Positions 63,181 to 64,000 of a DNA stretch of 64,000 nt are shown here, in pieces. The notes under the pieces are model-generated. The model saw only the letters and a list, made by a program, of their open reading frames with translations, did not search any database and was not told the DNA's origin. The stretch lies in NCBI RefSeq assembly GCF_018336975.1, contig NZ_CP025572.1, positions 4,622,162 to 4,686,161 on the forward strand. Reading direction: 5' to 3'. Numbering within the stretch: position 1 is the stretch's first letter; every line of letters begins with the position of its first letter. Both the position numbers and the translations under genes were made by a program. This DNA is from Marinomonas sp. CT5. Its GTDB lineage: Bacteria > Pseudomonadota > Gammaproteobacteria > Pseudomonadales > Marinomonadaceae.

Positions 63181-64000
63181 TTAAACCGCTGCCGCGCCGC
63201 TGACTATCTCAGAAATTTCCTGAGTAATCGCTGCTTGACGAGCCTTGTTGTACACCAACTGCAATTCATCAATGATATCACCAGCGTTGTCGGTTGCGTT
63301 TTTCATCGCAAGCATACGAGCTGCTTGTTCACACGCAATGTTCTCAACCACTGACTGATATACTTGAGATTCAATATAGCGAACCAATAATCCGTCTAAA
63401 ATTTCAACGGCTTCAGGCTCGTAGATATAATCCCAGTGGTGCTTTAACTCTGTATTCTCTTCCGCTTTCAATGGCAAAAGTTGCTCAACCGTCGGTTTCT
63501 GAGTCATGGTGTTCACAAACTCATTTGAAACTACATAAAGACGATCAATACGACCTTCATCAAATGCGTCTAGCATCACTTTTACACTACCGACTAGGTC
63601 GTCAGCTTTCGGTGCATCACCTAAGCCAGTGTGTGCTGCTGTGACATTTCCGCCGTAGTTACGAAAGAATGAAACGGATTTAGAGCCAATCGCACAGATG
63701 TCGATTTCAACACCTGAATCAGCAAACTGTTTCATATCTTTAATAGCTGCCTTGAACACGTTAACGTTCAAGCCGCCACATAAACCACGGTCAGAAGAGA
63801 TTACGATATAACCAACACGCTTCGCCTCACGCTCGGTAAGGTAACGGTGTTTATACTCAGGATTCGCGTTGGCCAAATGACCAACTACTTGGCGAATTCG
63901 TTCCGCATACGGACGAGAAGCGGCCATACGATCCTGAGCTTTACGCGTTTTACTTGCTGCTACTTTTTCCATAGCGCGAGTAATTTTACGCGTATTGTTA
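63181..64000 (-). CDS. atpG: ATP synthase gamma subunit (start outside window)
   Basis: The open frame continues to the last base: codons upstream of the internal Met at 63972 read [17 protein letters not shown], which is the normal gamma N-terminal helix, so about the first 16 residues are beyond the window. The C-terminal helix ends in [19 protein letters not shown]. It forms the rotating central shaft of F1. Thirty bases separate it from atpD. Confidence 0.97.
   Translation of the reverse strand, partial: NNTRKITRAMEKVAASKTRKAQDRMAASRPYAERIRQVVGHLANANPEYKHRYLTEREAKRVGYIVISSDRGLCGGLNVNVFKAAIKDMKQFADSGVEIDICAIGSKSVSFFRNYGGNVTAAHTGLGDAPKADDLVGSVKVMLDAFDEGRIDRLYVVSNEFVNTMTQKPTVEQLLPLKAEENTELKHHWDYIYEPEAVEILDGLLVRYIESQVYQSVVENIACEQAARMLAMKNATDNAGDIIDELQLVYNKARQAAITQEISEIVSGAAAV

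Overview
The window looks like a chromosomal stretch from a marine gammaproteobacterium of the Oceanospirillales type, most likely Marinomonas or a close relative. The clues are moderate G+C, many TRAP, TTT and peptide transporters, the large PstC/PstA variants, a PutA/proline locus, lipoprotein TRAP receptors and an ordinary F-type ATP synthase operon. This assignment rests on gene content and protein character only. I see no rRNA, tRNA, CRISPR array, prophage or intact insertion sequence.

Layout: 1-2340 is the end of an oligopeptide ABC operon (oppC'-oppD-oppF). 2459-5128 is a three-gene signalling operon: a secreted molybdopterin-binding-like domain, a membrane histidine-kinase homologue lacking its phospho-accepting His, and a separate Hpt protein. 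5186-12590 holds msrC and the phosphate regulon operon pstS-pstC-pstA-pstB-phoU, with Pho boxes. 12844-15731 has TRAP permease genes without a receptor, plus a quinone reductase. 15924-20830 has an AraC regulator and putA, followed by a separate gene for what is normally the C-terminal domain of long PutA proteins. 20917-27071 is a tripartite tricarboxylate transporter (tctCBA) divergent from its two-component system tctDE and an extra binding protein.

27169-34342 contains three paralogous TakP-like TRAP receptor lipoproteins without permeases. A MocR regulator with a divergent class II aldolase and a DapA-like lyase lie between the first and second. 34618-37121 has a Gfo/Idh/MocA oxidoreductase, a ParD/ParE-type toxin-antitoxin pair and an unknown protein. 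37309-46610 carries uvrD, a small PA3496-like gene, an aromatic/aspartate aminotransferase, a DsbA-like protein, a PAP2 phosphatase, an EptA-type phosphoethanolamine transferase and a second MocR regulator.

46819-51114 has a cysteine desulfurase/SufE pair, two LysE-type exporters and an AraC regulator. Between the exporters lie a decayed second copy of sufE and a 268-bp element with terminal inverted repeats and two internal hairpins. 51177-59388 is a LysR regulator divergent from a peptide ABC operon (fused ATPase, binding protein, two permeases) that ends in a cytoplasmic M14-type carboxypeptidase. 59550-64000 has tcdA, a TrmB-like regulator and the 3' end of the atp operon (atpG', atpD, atpC) on the minus strand.

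Functionally the region is dominated by uptake and breakdown of organic nitrogen and carbon: peptides, proline, carboxylic and keto acids. The most notable items are the split PutA, the three orphan TRAP receptors paired with one orphan permease set, the His-less kinase beside an Hpt protein, and the sufE relic interrupted by a MITE-like element.
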